29,705 nucleotides of DNA, from the NCBI GenBank assembly GCA_026770585.1, contig MU647704.1, forward strand, positions 9,198 through 38,902, given 5' to 3'. Made by a program: the position numbers and the translations under genes. The first letter of the stretch is position 1. Every line of letters begins with the position of its first letter. This stretch comes from Baffinella frigidus. Lineage: Eukaryota; Cryptophyceae; Cryptomonadales; Baffinellaceae. The notes under the pieces are model-generated. The model was not told the origin of the DNA, searched no databases, and saw only the letters and a list, made by a program, of their open reading frames with translations. Shown here in pieces: positions 7,816 through 15,793 of this stretch.

Positions 7816-7828
7816 TTTATTAATATAT
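7816..7828 (-). promoter_or_regulatory. AATAAA polyadenylation signal and TATA box, overlapping
   Basis: On the minus strand this block reads CAATATATTAATAAAG. AATAAA (7816-7821) lies about 60 bp after the stop of the portal-like gene. TATATTAA (7820-7827) lies about 60 bp before the ATG of the membrane gene at 7760. One AT-rich island seems to end one transcript and start the next. Confidence 0.55.
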
Positions 7829-7881
7829 TGCACTGAGTCTCACGACTTCTTCACTAGGGTGGTGGTGGTGGTGGTGGTGGG

Positions 7882-9309
7882 TTATTTGCGTTTCGAGTCG
7901 GCGCTGCTGTCCTTTGAACTCGAACCAGCGCCCCGCTCGTCCGCGGCTTTGCGCGAGTCAACTGCTGCCGGACCGGTCTTCTGCAGCCTGGTCTTGTCGT
8001 CTTCACGCTTCCGCATGTTTTCGGAGTACAGTTCCTCTGTTGCGAACCGGAACTGCACCTTGGATGCTGCGACCGCGCCTCGGCGTTTGGCGTCGTCTTT
8101 GTGGTATACAGTGGAGTACATGTGCAGTAGCACCTTGTACATCAGCGTCGTGAGGCTTTCGCATGTATTCTTCACCATCTCGCTTGAAAACGGCAGATCT
8201 TCGTTGGATATATTGCGGGAGCTGCCTGTGTCCGTGTCCATGAGATGCAGTGGAATCCCTAGGCTCTGTGTAACCGCGACCCTGTATTGCTTCTCGAGGA
8301 ATTCAATGTCCATCAGTGGCTTCAGTTCCGGCGGCTGCACAAGGTTGTAATGCGCAGGGAGCGAGTACACAGCTGGTACATGTTCAGATCCACGTCCGCC
8401 GGTCTGTTCGAGCGCGTCCTGTACGATCGAAGATGTGTTCTGGTACTGCAACTTCTGGTTTTCGTAGGTGAAGAACCCCGAGGGCATCTGTGCTTGTTGG
8501 AAGCGTGTAGTCCCGTACGGGATTTCGTCGCGTCCCGCACGCTCGTTCACCGTTGCCGGCGGTGTCTTGGTTGTGAAGAGACGGGCCGTCGTGTTCCAAT
8601 CGTCCGCGTAACACCGCCGCTGCTGTGCCAGGTCGAGCGCGAGGTACTTCTGCAGCGAGACATACAGCGGGGAGTACTGTGACTGTCCCAGCCCGTTCGA
8701 GTTGCGTCCACTGTGAAGGCCACTCTGGCCGGCGCTTTCGGAAACGTTGATGGAAACCAGCATGGGGTCGATAAGGTTGATAACGTTGATCTTGTCGCTG
8801 TGCACCCCCATGTCGCCTGCACTCTGCACTACGTACTCGCTGGCACAATTGTAGTCCAGGTTGGCATTGAACTCGTCTGGGTTGGTTTCTTCCTTTGCGA
8901 AAACGGTTTCCCGTGCTGATTTCCTGCGCTTCTTCGACCGGGTGCCTTCCTTGTTGGAAAACATATCCTTTGTCCTGACATACCACGTGAACGATCCGAT
9001 TGGAAGGAGCATGGGCATTTTGTCGCCCGTCAGTGGGTGTTGGTGCACGACCCACGGCAGGAATCCGCAGTACAGCTTGTATCGAAGCACACTGGGAAGC
9101 GTCGATACAAAGTACTGTTCGAAGAACGACTGGAACTCGAGATCGGGCCGCTCGCGCGAGACGCTGAGGGCGACCCCTCGTTTCAAACAGAGGTTGTTCA
9201 GGAGCTCTATGGCGTACTGCATCATGGGCTCCCGTGTCACGATCATGTTCAAACAGAGAACATGGTCCTCTGGGGTGCCCAGCAGATGCGAGTACAGTCG
9301 TGAGCTCAT
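7882..9309 (-). CDS. Probable portal protein (herpes/phage-type)
   Basis: The frame opens at 9390, but the TATA box is at 9380-9387, so the ATG at 9309 is the likely start (475 residues). The protein would form the dodecameric ring through which DNA enters the capsid. Evidence is a C-terminal third resembling the stem/clip region of HK97-type portals: residues 326-353 run PPELKPLMDIEFLEKQYRVA and then end in SLGIP. This matches the portal pattern of a Pro-rich loop, a DIE(Y/F) helix and an xLxxP segment. A long helix and a charged Ser/Lys-rich tail follow. The central part is rich in Asn, Gln and Ser. Identification is by pattern only; a structural role in the virion is likelier than any other, but the fold needs profile confirmation. 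Confidence 0.6.
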   Translation of the reverse strand: MSSRLYSHLLGTPEDHVLCLNMIVTREPMMQYAIELLNNLCLKRGVALSVSRERPDLEFQSFFEQYFVSTLPSVLRYKLYCGFLPWVVHQHPLTGDKMPMLLPIGSFTWYVRTKDMFSNKEGTRSKKRRKSARETVFAKEETNPDEFNANLDYNCASEYVVQSAGDMGVHSDKINVINLIDPMLVSINVSESAGQSGLHSGRNSNGLGQSQYSPLYVSLQKYLALDLAQQRRCYADDWNTTARLFTTKTPPATVNERAGRDEIPYGTTRFQQAQMPSGFFTYENQKLQYQNTSSIVQDALEQTGGRGSEHVPAVYSLPAHYNLVQPPELKPLMDIEFLEKQYRVAVTQSLGIPLHLMDTDTGSSRNISNEDLPFSSEMVKNTCESLTTLMYKVLLHMYSTVYHKDDAKRRGAVAASKVQFRFATEELYSENMRKREDDKTRLQKTGPAAVDSRKAADERGAGSSSKDSSADSKRK

Positions 9310-9379
9310 CGTCCCCCCGCCCACTTGATGCGCCGCAGACCGTGGTTCCTTGAGATGACTTGGAGGGCGCGGGGGTGGT

Positions 9380-9387
9380 CTATATAA
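9380..9387 (-). promoter_or_regulatory. TATA box overlapping the upstream stop codon
   Basis: TTATATAG on the minus strand lies about 72 bp upstream of the portal-like ATG. The last TAG of this TATA box is the stop codon of the Cys-rich gene. Confidence 0.65.
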
Positions 9388-10237
9388 CAAAGTTGCTCAA
9401 TGTCTCTGAACCGCGCTTCGGGATTGCCAGCAACTCTTGCATTGTCGCGTGTACGTGGGCTAGTGCGTGTATCAAGTTGTCCACGACGCCGGTAGCGATG
9501 TCGACGTCTGCGTATATCATGGCAGACACCTCCGAGAGCGTGTACTCGTCGCAGAACACCTTCGTGTACTTGCCGCGTACTATGCGACGGAGCACGTGGT
9601 CGAAGCGCGACGTGTACCAGTAGCTCAAGCAGAAGCGTAGAAATCGGGGATGGACACAGACGGCCGTGGCCTCGCTTGCGCTGTTCACTCGTACACAGTC
9701 GATACATTGTACCTTTGTAATGGTGCATGTGTTCCAGCCAGAATTGTGCGAATGTGGACACTCCACACAGTTCAGCAGCTTTGCGCACACGAGGGCTATG
9801 TCGACGTGTCCCTGCGACTTAGACATCACAGTGTACTTGGCCAGGTTGCGCACCTCGACTGTCATTATGTGGTAGTTGTCGTGCATTTGGAGGGCCCAAT
9901 TTTCACAGAGATCCTTCTTCCTTAGAACGAACTTCCGGTACTGGCCGCTTGAAACTACGTCAAGCGCCTTCAGCATGACGAATTCCTTGACGATTAAAGT
10001 GGCCTTTGTGCTGTGCATCTTGATGTCCTCGCCTGCGCTGTGTTCTAGCGAATCGGTGCTGTTCGCGGCGACCGCCATTCTCTTGTCTGTCTTGCATGCA
10101 TAGCATGCCCTATACCTGTTGAAGATACTGCGTATTTTGTTTAGGCTGCCTGGCGTCGGACGGTGGGGGTGGGGGGTTCCCCCACCCCCGTCGTTCGAGG
10201 ATGGTAAACTCAAGGCATGTAACACGCCCGCCACCAT
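9380..10237 (-). CDS. Cys-rich hypothetical protein with zinc-ribbon-like motif
   Basis: The frame is open to 10450 (non-ATG), with ATGs at 10393, 10237 and 10078. I use 10237 (285 residues), but 10078 is possible because a strong GC hairpin and a TATAGG sequence lie just above it. With the 10237 start, CYACK lies at residues 44-48. CVEC at 157-160 and CIDC at 178-181 form two Cys-x2-Cys pairs 17 residues apart, with further Cys and His between them. This suggests a zinc ribbon or treble clef. The rest is mixed helix and strand with no known family. Its stop codon overlaps the TATA box of the portal-like gene, so the two are tightly arranged head to tail. Confidence 0.7.
   Translation of the reverse strand: MVAGVLHALSLPSSNDGGGGTPHPHRPTPGSLNKIRSIFNRYRACYACKTDKRMAVAANSTDSLEHSAGEDIKMHSTKATLIVKEFVMLKALDVVSSGQYRKFVLRKKDLCENWALQMHDNYHIMTVEVRNLAKYTVMSKSQGHVDIALVCAKLLNCVECPHSHNSGWNTCTITKVQCIDCVRVNSASEATAVCVHPRFLRFCLSYWYTSRFDHVLRRIVRGKYTKVFCDEYTLSEVSAMIYADVDIATGVVDNLIHALAHVHATMQELLAIPKRGSETLSNFVI
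10165..10189. repeat. Perfect GC-rich hairpin
   Basis: Arms of 11 bp (10165-10175 and 10179-10189) flank a GTT loop: GGGGGTGGGGG and its complement. It is either in the N-terminal coding part or in the 5' leader of the Cys-rich gene. The G-rich strand could also form a quadruplex. Confidence 0.8.
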
Positions 10238-10523
10238 GCCACCAGCGCCACCACCGCCACCGTCAGTGCCACTACTATGCTGCCATCGGTAACAATGAAT
10301 CTCATAGGCAGGGGCATGTGGTACAGTGTGGCCCGCAGTCCGCGCTGCACCACCTGAAATACTACGTGTTTTGTCCACACTACTTGGTGGCATAGGGGGA
10401 GGTGGTGTGTGTGTGTGAGTGTGGGTTCGATGCGAGCTACTTGGACACACACATTCTTTGAGAATGCTTTACTTCGTACAAGTAAGGTCTCCCCTGCCCC
10501 ACTCCGATCATTCCAGGGCCGCA

Positions 10524-10583
10524 ATCTGGTACGAATTTACTGATTGTAGTACAGCGAATCCACTACCTCGAGACGCATAGCCA
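10524..10583 (+). repeat. Dispersed palindromic element, copy D
   Basis: TCTGGTACGAATTTACTG, a nine-base loop and CAGCGAATCC are followed by the conserved flank CACTACCTCGAGACGC. The palindrome arms have decayed. This copy lies between two minus-strand genes, so it is the only one not behind a plus-strand gene. Confidence 0.75.
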
Positions 10584-10602
10584 AGGCTATGGGTTCGGCA
10601 CC

Positions 10603-10629
10603 CACCCGCCCACCCGCCCACCCGCCCAC
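10603..10629. repeat. CACCCGCC 8-bp tandem repeat
   Basis: About three and a half units of CACCCGCC lie just past the stop of the SP-RING-like gene. Confidence 0.8.
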
Positions 10630-10637
10630 TTCTCTCT

Positions 10638-10655
10638 GTGGGTTGTCTCAACCAC
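10638..10655. terminator. Hairpin spanning a stop codon
   Basis: Arms GTGGGTTG and CAACCAC (one bulged base) enclose a three-base loop. The TGA of the minus-strand SP-RING-like gene (10648-10650) sits at the loop. This is one of several stop-codon hairpins in the window. Confidence 0.5.
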
Positions 10656-12111
10656 TTGCGATGATGGCCGAGATGGACTCGAGCTGCTTGCGGGCCTTGA
10701 GTGTGTCTTGCTGCGCCGTCTCGGCCTTGATCCTCGCTAGGTTGGCGACGCGTTCCTTGTGGACCTCATCGATGTCGTTGCATTCCGTGTAGGCCTCGAC
10801 GTCACGCCACGCAAAGAGATGCTCCGCGTTCTCCACCGTGGTGACCTTGATAGCGGTGACGGTGCTGTTGCAGGTCATGCACCGGAGGACCTCGCCGTCC
10901 GTAAACTTCTTGATGAGCGGGAGGGCGAGGTTGTATTTGACCATGCAGTTGCAGCTGCAGTCGGCCCGCAGCATCACGACCGTCTCCGAGGGAAGCATGG
11001 GTTCGATCGATACGGGGCAGATGGACTGTCCCTTTGACGAGCTCTCCCCAAACTCCATCACATAGCGCAGCTCGTTGACACTCGCGCGGACCCCGTCCAT
11101 CACGTCGTCGTTGTCGTGCTTGGTGTCGGACAGGATCTTGGCGTTCACCAAGAGTTCCGTGCGGGCTGCCGTGACTTGCAGGCGCAGGTCCTTGATGAAA
11201 TCCGCGTGACGCGTGGTGGTCTCCGCGTGGGCAACGACGATCCGGTCAAAAGCCGACTTGCGCATCACAGACACCTCCTTGTACCCGTCGATCATATCCT
11301 CCTTGTGCTTGATCATCTCGTCCTTGTGTGCGTTGATATCCTTGGCATTGGAGAGCGAGGCCTCGAGAACATCCGTGAGACGCGTGGAAGCGATGACAAC
11401 GTTCTGCCACTGGTTCTTGTAGAACGCCGCCGCCGCCTCTGCCGCGTGCATCTGTGCCTTGTAGCGGGGCGGAGAATCGTCCGATGCAGCGCCTGTAACA
11501 GGTTCACGGACCGGGTCGTCCATCCCGCCGCCCGTCTTCGCCCGCTTCGCCGCCGCGCCGGTGGGGGGTGCCGCTTCTTTCTTCACAGACACGGCAGCAG
11601 CGCCATTGCAGACCATGGCGTTGCAGACCATGGCGTTGCTGTTCGTGTCGTTGGAGCCGGTGTCGGGCGTTGTGTCGGGTGCTGTGTCGGGTGCTGTGTC
11701 GGGTGCTGTGCCGGCGTGGTGCCGCTTGTAGCCAGCGCCGCTCGGTTCGGTGTCGCACGGGGGCTTGGCGCACACGAGCGCCGTGTTGGTGAAGGCGCTT
11801 GCGGGGGGGCCGTTGTATACAGCAGTGCCGTCCCTCGGAAGCATCCTATGCGCAAAGAAGGCGCGGAGACCTTCAGCGGGGCCGGAGGCGGCGACGGGGG
11901 CGGCGGAAGGGCCGGGGGCGGCGGAAGGGCCGGAGGCGGCGGAAGGGTCGGGGACGGGGTCGGCGCGCCCGTCTCTGTGGTCTTCGCTCTTGAGCTGGAA
12001 GCCGGCGGTGTTGAGGGGCATAGTGGCGGTGCGGAGGGAGCGGACAGGCGGCGGGATTGAATCAAATTCGTCGAGGGGGGCGCGGTCGGGACCACCTTTG
12101 CGTGCCGACAT
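10648..12111 (-). CDS. SP-RING/U-box-like zinc protein with coiled coil
   Basis: The longest frame begins with a GTG at 12177; the first ATG is at 12111, about 45 bp below a CATAAAGG sequence, giving 487 residues. Residues 1-200 are disordered, with Ala/Pro-rich and TAPD repeats and a KRAKTGGG patch that may be a nuclear signal. Residues about 215-345 are Lys/Glu/Asp-rich and probably coiled coil. A zinc module follows: Cys365-Pro-Val-Ser, Met372, then Cys385, Cys387, Cys389, Cys411 and Cys414. The CPVS start and a lone first Cys resemble SP-RING (SUMO ligase) or U-box folds more than a classical RING. A ubiquitin or SUMO ligase role is an inference. The last 35 residues are helical. Confidence 0.75.
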   Translation of the reverse strand: MSARKGGPDRAPLDEFDSIPPPVRSLRTATMPLNTAGFQLKSEDHRDGRADPVPDPSAASGPSAAPGPSAAPVAASGPAEGLRAFFAHRMLPRDGTAVYNGPPASAFTNTALVCAKPPCDTEPSGAGYKRHHAGTAPDTAPDTAPDTTPDTGSNDTNSNAMVCNAMVCNGAAAVSVKKEAAPPTGAAAKRAKTGGGMDDPVREPVTGAASDDSPPRYKAQMHAAEAAAAFYKNQWQNVVIASTRLTDVLEASLSNAKDINAHKDEMIKHKEDMIDGYKEVSVMRKSAFDRIVVAHAETTTRHADFIKDLRLQVTAARTELLVNAKILSDTKHDNDDVMDGVRASVNELRYVMEFGESSSKGQSICPVSIEPMLPSETVVMLRADCSCNCMVKYNLALPLIKKFTDGEVLRCMTCNSTVTAIKVTTVENAEHLFAWRDVEAYTECNDIDEVHKERVANLARIKAETAQQDTLKARKQLESISAIIASG

Positions 12112-12174
12112 CTCAAGACTGTGTTCGATGGGGTGGCAGTCGAGGCGCGAAGCCCCTTTATGGCTGGTCGGCAA

Positions 12175-12320
12175 CACGTGAGTCCGTTTGGGGATTACAG
12201 CCTTGTATAAAGTTGACTAAGAGCGAGTTAGTCCCCACATAGGACCAGTTGTGTCCGCGAGTGGGGGACTACTGGGGCATCTGTCTGGCAGTACAAAGTA
12301 GCCTGAAAATACGACACGTG
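12175..12320. promoter_or_regulatory. Divergent promoter region with two CACGTG boxes
   Basis: CACGTG hexamers lie at 12175-12180 and 12315-12320, between the SP-RING-like gene (minus) and the gene at 12400 (plus). A TATAAA on the plus strand at 12206-12211 and a CATAAAGG on the minus strand near 12158 are the TATA candidates. Confidence 0.45.
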
Positions 12321-12399
12321 CACGCCTCCCAGGAAACACGGTCCATACACGCCGCCACCCGGGGAATACTACAACACGTACACGTCCCCGGTGGGCGGC

Positions 12400-12702
12400 A
12401 TGGACGACAGCATGCAGCGTGCACTCAATGATCTCTTCAGGGCACAGGCCGAGTTCAAGAGATGTGAAGCAATTGTCGCGTTGAAACTCGAATCGGATGC
12501 AGCACTCGACGAGTGCCTTAAGAAGGTGGGTGCCAGTATCGACGATCTGCTGCAGAGTTCCTGCATGCGCAAGCACTTCAAGGTCGAACCGTGTGAGAAG
12601 GAAGCCGACGAGCCATACCGCCCGCCATCGTGGACCCTCAATGAATCTTTGGACGCGGAGAATGCAAAGGTTTTCAAGCGTCAGTGTGTTGGAAACAAGT
12701 AG
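12400..12702 (+). CDS. Small helical hypothetical protein (100 aa)
   Basis: The frame begins with a GTG at 12391; the ATG at 12400 is the likely start. The product is a charged helical protein, with a probable coiled coil at residues 5-50 (MQRALNDLFRAQAEFKRCEA and onward). A segment KVEPCEKEADEPYRPPSW lies near 67-84. No family is recognised. The TAG stop is the loop of a hairpin with arms GGAAACAAG and CTTGTTTTCC. Codon use and composition match the neighbours. It is divergent from the SP-RING-like gene, with CACGTG boxes between them. Confidence 0.65.
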   Translation: MDDSMQRALNDLFRAQAEFKRCEAIVALKLESDAALDECLKKVGASIDDLLQSSCMRKHFKVEPCEKEADEPYRPPSWTLNESLDAENAKVFKRQCVGNK

Positions 12703-12712
12703 CTTGTTTTCC
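12691..12712. terminator. Hairpin with the stop codon as its loop
   Basis: Arms GGAAACAAG (12691-12699) and CTTGTTTTCC (12703-12712) are complementary with one extra T. The three-base loop is the TAG stop of the 100-aa gene. Confidence 0.6.
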
Positions 12713-12960
12713 GATGCGAGTCGGTGTGTGTGTGTGTGTGTGTATGTGTGCGCGAGCAGGGGCGTGTGTATGTATGTATGTATGTACACGGGCGCACTGC
12801 GGCATATCGGGCGATGTGAAGAGGCGTGTACTTGGCCCGCATGCACACGGGCGCTGCGACTTATGCGGCACATTGTGGCTGGGCTGGGCAGCTATATAAG
12901 ACCACATGCGTCGTATACACCAACGAATTGGGTAGTAGTAGTAGTAGTAGTAGTACAGAC
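12703..12960. repeat. Gap with GT, TGTA and AGT microsatellites
   Basis: GT repeats (about 12724-12748), a TGTA tetranucleotide run (about 12766-12785) and eight AGT triplets (about 12931-12954) fill the gap before the ankyrin gene. The AGT run lies in its 5' leader. Confidence 0.8.
12893..12900 (+). promoter_or_regulatory. TATA box of the ankyrin gene
   Basis: TATATAAG lies 61-68 bp upstream of the ATG at 12961, with a short AGT-repeat leader between. Confidence 0.75.
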
Positions 12961-14403
12961 ATGGAAGAAGTTCTAGACACAGACGCGGAAGCGGAAGCGC
13001 AGTTGCTGTTCAATGAACAACAAGAAGAATGCTTCCGCAAAGGTGTCAAGCTCAACAACCTCACTCTTGTAGCCAAGATGATCCAGGAAGGCTTTGGTGT
13101 TAACACAGTCTTGGACGGGTACCATCGCACAGGCCTGCACCTTGCCACTAGTTGTGGGCTGTTAGATATGGTCACGCTACTACTGGACGAGAATGCCGAT
13201 GCATTGGCGTGGAACATGATGGGGGATTCTGCACTCATGGAAACGGTGTCCGAGCCGAAGAGCATTAGTTTGGAGATCATCGGCGTATTTGCTGCAAAAT
13301 TGGCTGGCCACCAGCCACACCCCATTCCACTAAACTCGAAGCATCTTCTCAATCGAGGTGGCGAAACGTTGCTTATGAGGGCATGCTGCCACGGGTCTAC
13401 AGAAATGATAAAGCTCTTGCTCGACAGAGGATTCGACCCCTCGGCAGTAGATGCCAAACACTGCAATTCGTTGCACCATCTCGCCAAGCGATCTCACTGT
13501 GATGAAAGTTTCGATGTTGCTAGTGCGGTGTCGATGCTGTCCGAAGCTGCACCACCACCACCACCACCAAACACCAGGTTGGTCGACGTGAAGAATGCAG
13601 CGGGCAACACCCCACTACACATAGCGTCCATGTACACAGCTTACCCAAACCCCGTACCAGTACTGTTGGCTCATGGCGCGAATGTATCGCACACGAACGC
13701 ACAAGGACAGACACCGCTACACCTCGCAGCACATTCGGCCACGGCGGAAACTGTGGAGTATCTTTGTGCGGCCGGGGCGCGTGTTGAGGCGAGAGACAGT
13801 CAAGGTCGCGCTCCGATACACATGGTGTTTGAAAGTAACAGAAAAAGACACCCAAAACCCAACACAGCTGAATTGAAGGAAGTCCTAAACCTCCTGATCA
13901 ATTCACTTGACCGTGTACCTGTATCTGTTTATTTGAACATGAGAGACGATCGTGGTTCGACACCGCTCCATTTGGTATGCAGGTACCCACTTGCTTACAG
14001 CTGCGAAACTTCTTGCATAATTGTCTTGCGGCACCTCCTGGCATATCCAAGGATCGATGCAGATGCTCAAGATATCAACGGGGATACGCCGCTGCATCTC
14101 TGCGCGCGTCTTCAGTCCGGGACTTTGGGATATCGGTCGATAAAAACTCTGCTACGACACGGTGTGCGGATACATCTACGCAACCTAAGCAATGAAACTG
14201 CACAGACGATTCTGGCAGAGAGGCATCTTAACAACTACAACTTTTCGAATTATGATATGTATCATCTACTTGACCATAGGTACGCACAAGCCGAAGAACG
14301 TTCCATCGCGTTTGCGATGGGTCACCACGCGAATCTGGGCAGTGACTCCATTCTCAGATACATCACCCCGGAAACGCTACAGATGATCCTGGACCGGGTG
14401 TAG
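12961..14403 (+). CDS. Ankyrin-repeat protein (480 aa)
   Basis: The open frame begins upstream at a GTG, but the TATA box at 12893 and the leader point to the ATG at 12961. About eight to ten ankyrin units are visible from residue 25 onward. The clearest carry the TPLH or related core: GNTPLHIA, GQTPLHLAA, GRAPIHMV, GSTPLHLV and GDTPLHLC, with GADV-like turns such as HGANVSHTNAQ and AGARVEARDSQ. A poly-Pro insert encoded by a CCA repeat interrupts the array near residues 196-202. The last 25 residues (DSILRYITPETLQMILDRV at the end) faintly resemble an F-box/PRANC-like tail, which would link to ubiquitin ligases; this is weak. Ankyrin proteins usually act as host-interaction adaptors. Confidence 0.92.
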   Translation: MEEVLDTDAEAEAQLLFNEQQEECFRKGVKLNNLTLVAKMIQEGFGVNTVLDGYHRTGLHLATSCGLLDMVTLLLDENADALAWNMMGDSALMETVSEPKSISLEIIGVFAAKLAGHQPHPIPLNSKHLLNRGGETLLMRACCHGSTEMIKLLLDRGFDPSAVDAKHCNSLHHLAKRSHCDESFDVASAVSMLSEAAPPPPPPNTRLVDVKNAAGNTPLHIASMYTAYPNPVPVLLAHGANVSHTNAQGQTPLHLAAHSATAETVEYLCAAGARVEARDSQGRAPIHMVFESNRKRHPKPNTAELKEVLNLLINSLDRVPVSVYLNMRDDRGSTPLHLVCRYPLAYSCETSCIIVLRHLLAYPRIDADAQDINGDTPLHLCARLQSGTLGYRSIKTLLRHGVRIHLRNLSNETAQTILAERHLNNYNFSNYDMYHLLDHRYAQAEERSIAFAMGHHANLGSDSILRYITPETLQMILDRV

Positions 14404-14522
14404 GGGGGGCAGGCACCACAACCGGAGGCGGGTTGCAGGAGGCGGGTTGCGCCGACTAGCATAGCGCCGTCCGTACAGGGCTCAAGCATTACGCGAAACA
14501 CGGTGAGGGTGTGCAAGACGGG

Positions 14523-14529
14523 TATATAT
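14523..14529 (+). promoter_or_regulatory. TATA box of the ribonucleotide reductase gene
   Basis: GGTATATATGC lies about 30 bp upstream of the ATG at 14557. The next in-frame ATG is at 14569. Confidence 0.65.
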
Positions 14530-14556
14530 GCTGTAGAACGCACCCCGCCGGCGTAA

Positions 14557-15585
14557 ATGGGGCCAGATATGCAGCAGAGTGGTGCTGTTGTAGAGGAAGC
14601 CAGCACCGACCCGCTGCTTACCCCAAACCCACACCGATTCGTGCTGTTCCCTATCAAATACCACTCGGTCTGGGAGATCTACAAGCAACATGAAGCCTCT
14701 TTCTGGTCGGTTGAAGAGGTCGATCTGAGCAAGGACATGGCGGACTGGGAGAAGCTGACCGAGAACGAGCGACACTTTATCAAGCACGTACTCGCCTTTT
14801 TTGCCGCGTCCGACGGGATCGTGTTGGAGAACCTTGCTGGAAACTTTGCTACAGAGATCCAGATCCCTGAAGCGCGGTGTTTCTATGGCTTCCAGATCGC
14901 CATGGAAAACATCCACTCGGAAATGTACTCGCTTCTCATCGATACATACGTGAAGGATGCAGTCGAAAAGCAGCACCTACTTGAAGCAATCGAGACCGTG
15001 CCAGCCGTGATGAAGAAGGCAGATTGGGCGCTCAAGTGGATGGATAAGACATCTGGCTGTTCGTTTGCGAAGCGGCTAGTTGCGTTTGCTGCTGTTGAGG
15101 GCATCTTCTTCTCTGGGTCGTTCTGTGCGATATTCTGGCTGAAGGAGCGCGGGCTTATGCCGGGGCTGTGTTTCTCGAATGAGCTGATCTCGAGAGACGA
15201 GGGGCTGCATACAGACTTTGCGTGCTTGATCTACTCGATGCTCCAAGAGAAACTCGCCGCTGGAGAGATCCTGGAGATCATAACGGAGGCGGTCGAATGC
15301 GAGAAGGAATTTGTGAGCGTATCGCTCCCTGTGAATTTGATCGGTATGAATGCTGAACTGATGGTGCAGTACATCGAGTTCGTGGCTGACCGTCTTCTAG
15401 TGGTGCTTGATTGCGAAAAGCACTACAACTCAGTGAACCCTTTCGAGTGGATGGACATGATTTCACTGCAGGGCAAGACCAACTTCTTCGAGAAACGCGT
15501 CGGCGACTACCAGAAGAGCGGGGTTATGAACTCCCTGTGTGACACCGGGAACGAGAAGAAGTTCGAACTCGACTCTGACTTCTAG
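14557..15585 (+). CDS. RRM2-like: Ribonucleoside-diphosphate reductase small subunit (R2)
   Basis: Class I ribonucleotide reductase R2 houses the di-iron tyrosyl radical cofactor and, with the large R1 subunit, makes deoxyribonucleotides for viral DNA synthesis. The 342-residue protein has all key residues. Iron ligands are Asp86, Glu117, His120, Glu181, Glu215 and His218; the radical Tyr is Tyr124 (ENIHSEMY motif). The C-terminal FELDSDF matches the heptapeptide that docks on R1. Motifs such as RDEGLHTDF and [10 protein letters not shown] are typical of eukaryotic enzymes, so the gene looks functional and of eukaryotic-type ancestry. No large subunit is in this window. Its length lacks the N-terminal regulatory extension of the animal protein. 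A 5-bp hairpin (15621-15636) and AATAAG follow the stop. Confidence 0.98.
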   Translation: MGPDMQQSGAVVEEASTDPLLTPNPHRFVLFPIKYHSVWEIYKQHEASFWSVEEVDLSKDMADWEKLTENERHFIKHVLAFFAASDGIVLENLAGNFATEIQIPEARCFYGFQIAMENIHSEMYSLLIDTYVKDAVEKQHLLEAIETVPAVMKKADWALKWMDKTSGCSFAKRLVAFAAVEGIFFSGSFCAIFWLKERGLMPGLCFSNELISRDEGLHTDFACLIYSMLQEKLAAGEILEIITEAVECEKEFVSVSLPVNLIGMNAELMVQYIEFVADRLLVVLDCEKHYNSVNPFEWMDMISLQGKTNFFEKRVGDYQKSGVMNSLCDTGNEKKFELDSDF

Positions 15586-15620
15586 ATGTATGGGTGTGAG
15601 CGGGGGGGCGGGTGCACGGG

Positions 15621-15643
15621 ATGTGATTGAACACATTGAATAA
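15621..15643 (+). terminator. Small hairpin followed by AATAAG
   Basis: ATGTG, a six-base loop and CACAT (15621-15636) are followed by GAATAAG. This lies 36-58 bp after the ribonucleotide reductase stop and may mark the transcript end. The hairpin is short. Confidence 0.35.
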
Positions 15644-15684
15644 GACTCCCTGTATTGCAATGTCCGTTTGCATGTACCCATACA

Positions 15685-15770
15685 TACACACACACCTACA
15701 CCCACCCACCCACACACACACACACACACACGCTACACACACACACACACACACACACACATACGCTACA
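15685..15770. repeat. AC dinucleotide and CCCA microsatellites
   Basis: Interrupted AC runs fill the gap between two converging genes. Open frames across it are simple-repeat artefacts. Confidence 0.9.
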
Positions 15771-15793
15771 CCCCCGCATCACACAGATTGGTC

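Noticed and set aside
11116-12060. 314-codon plus-strand frame
   Set aside because: It is antisense to the SP-RING-like gene and rich in Gly/Arg/Val from GC-rich codon positions; the opposite strand has the coherent domain structure.
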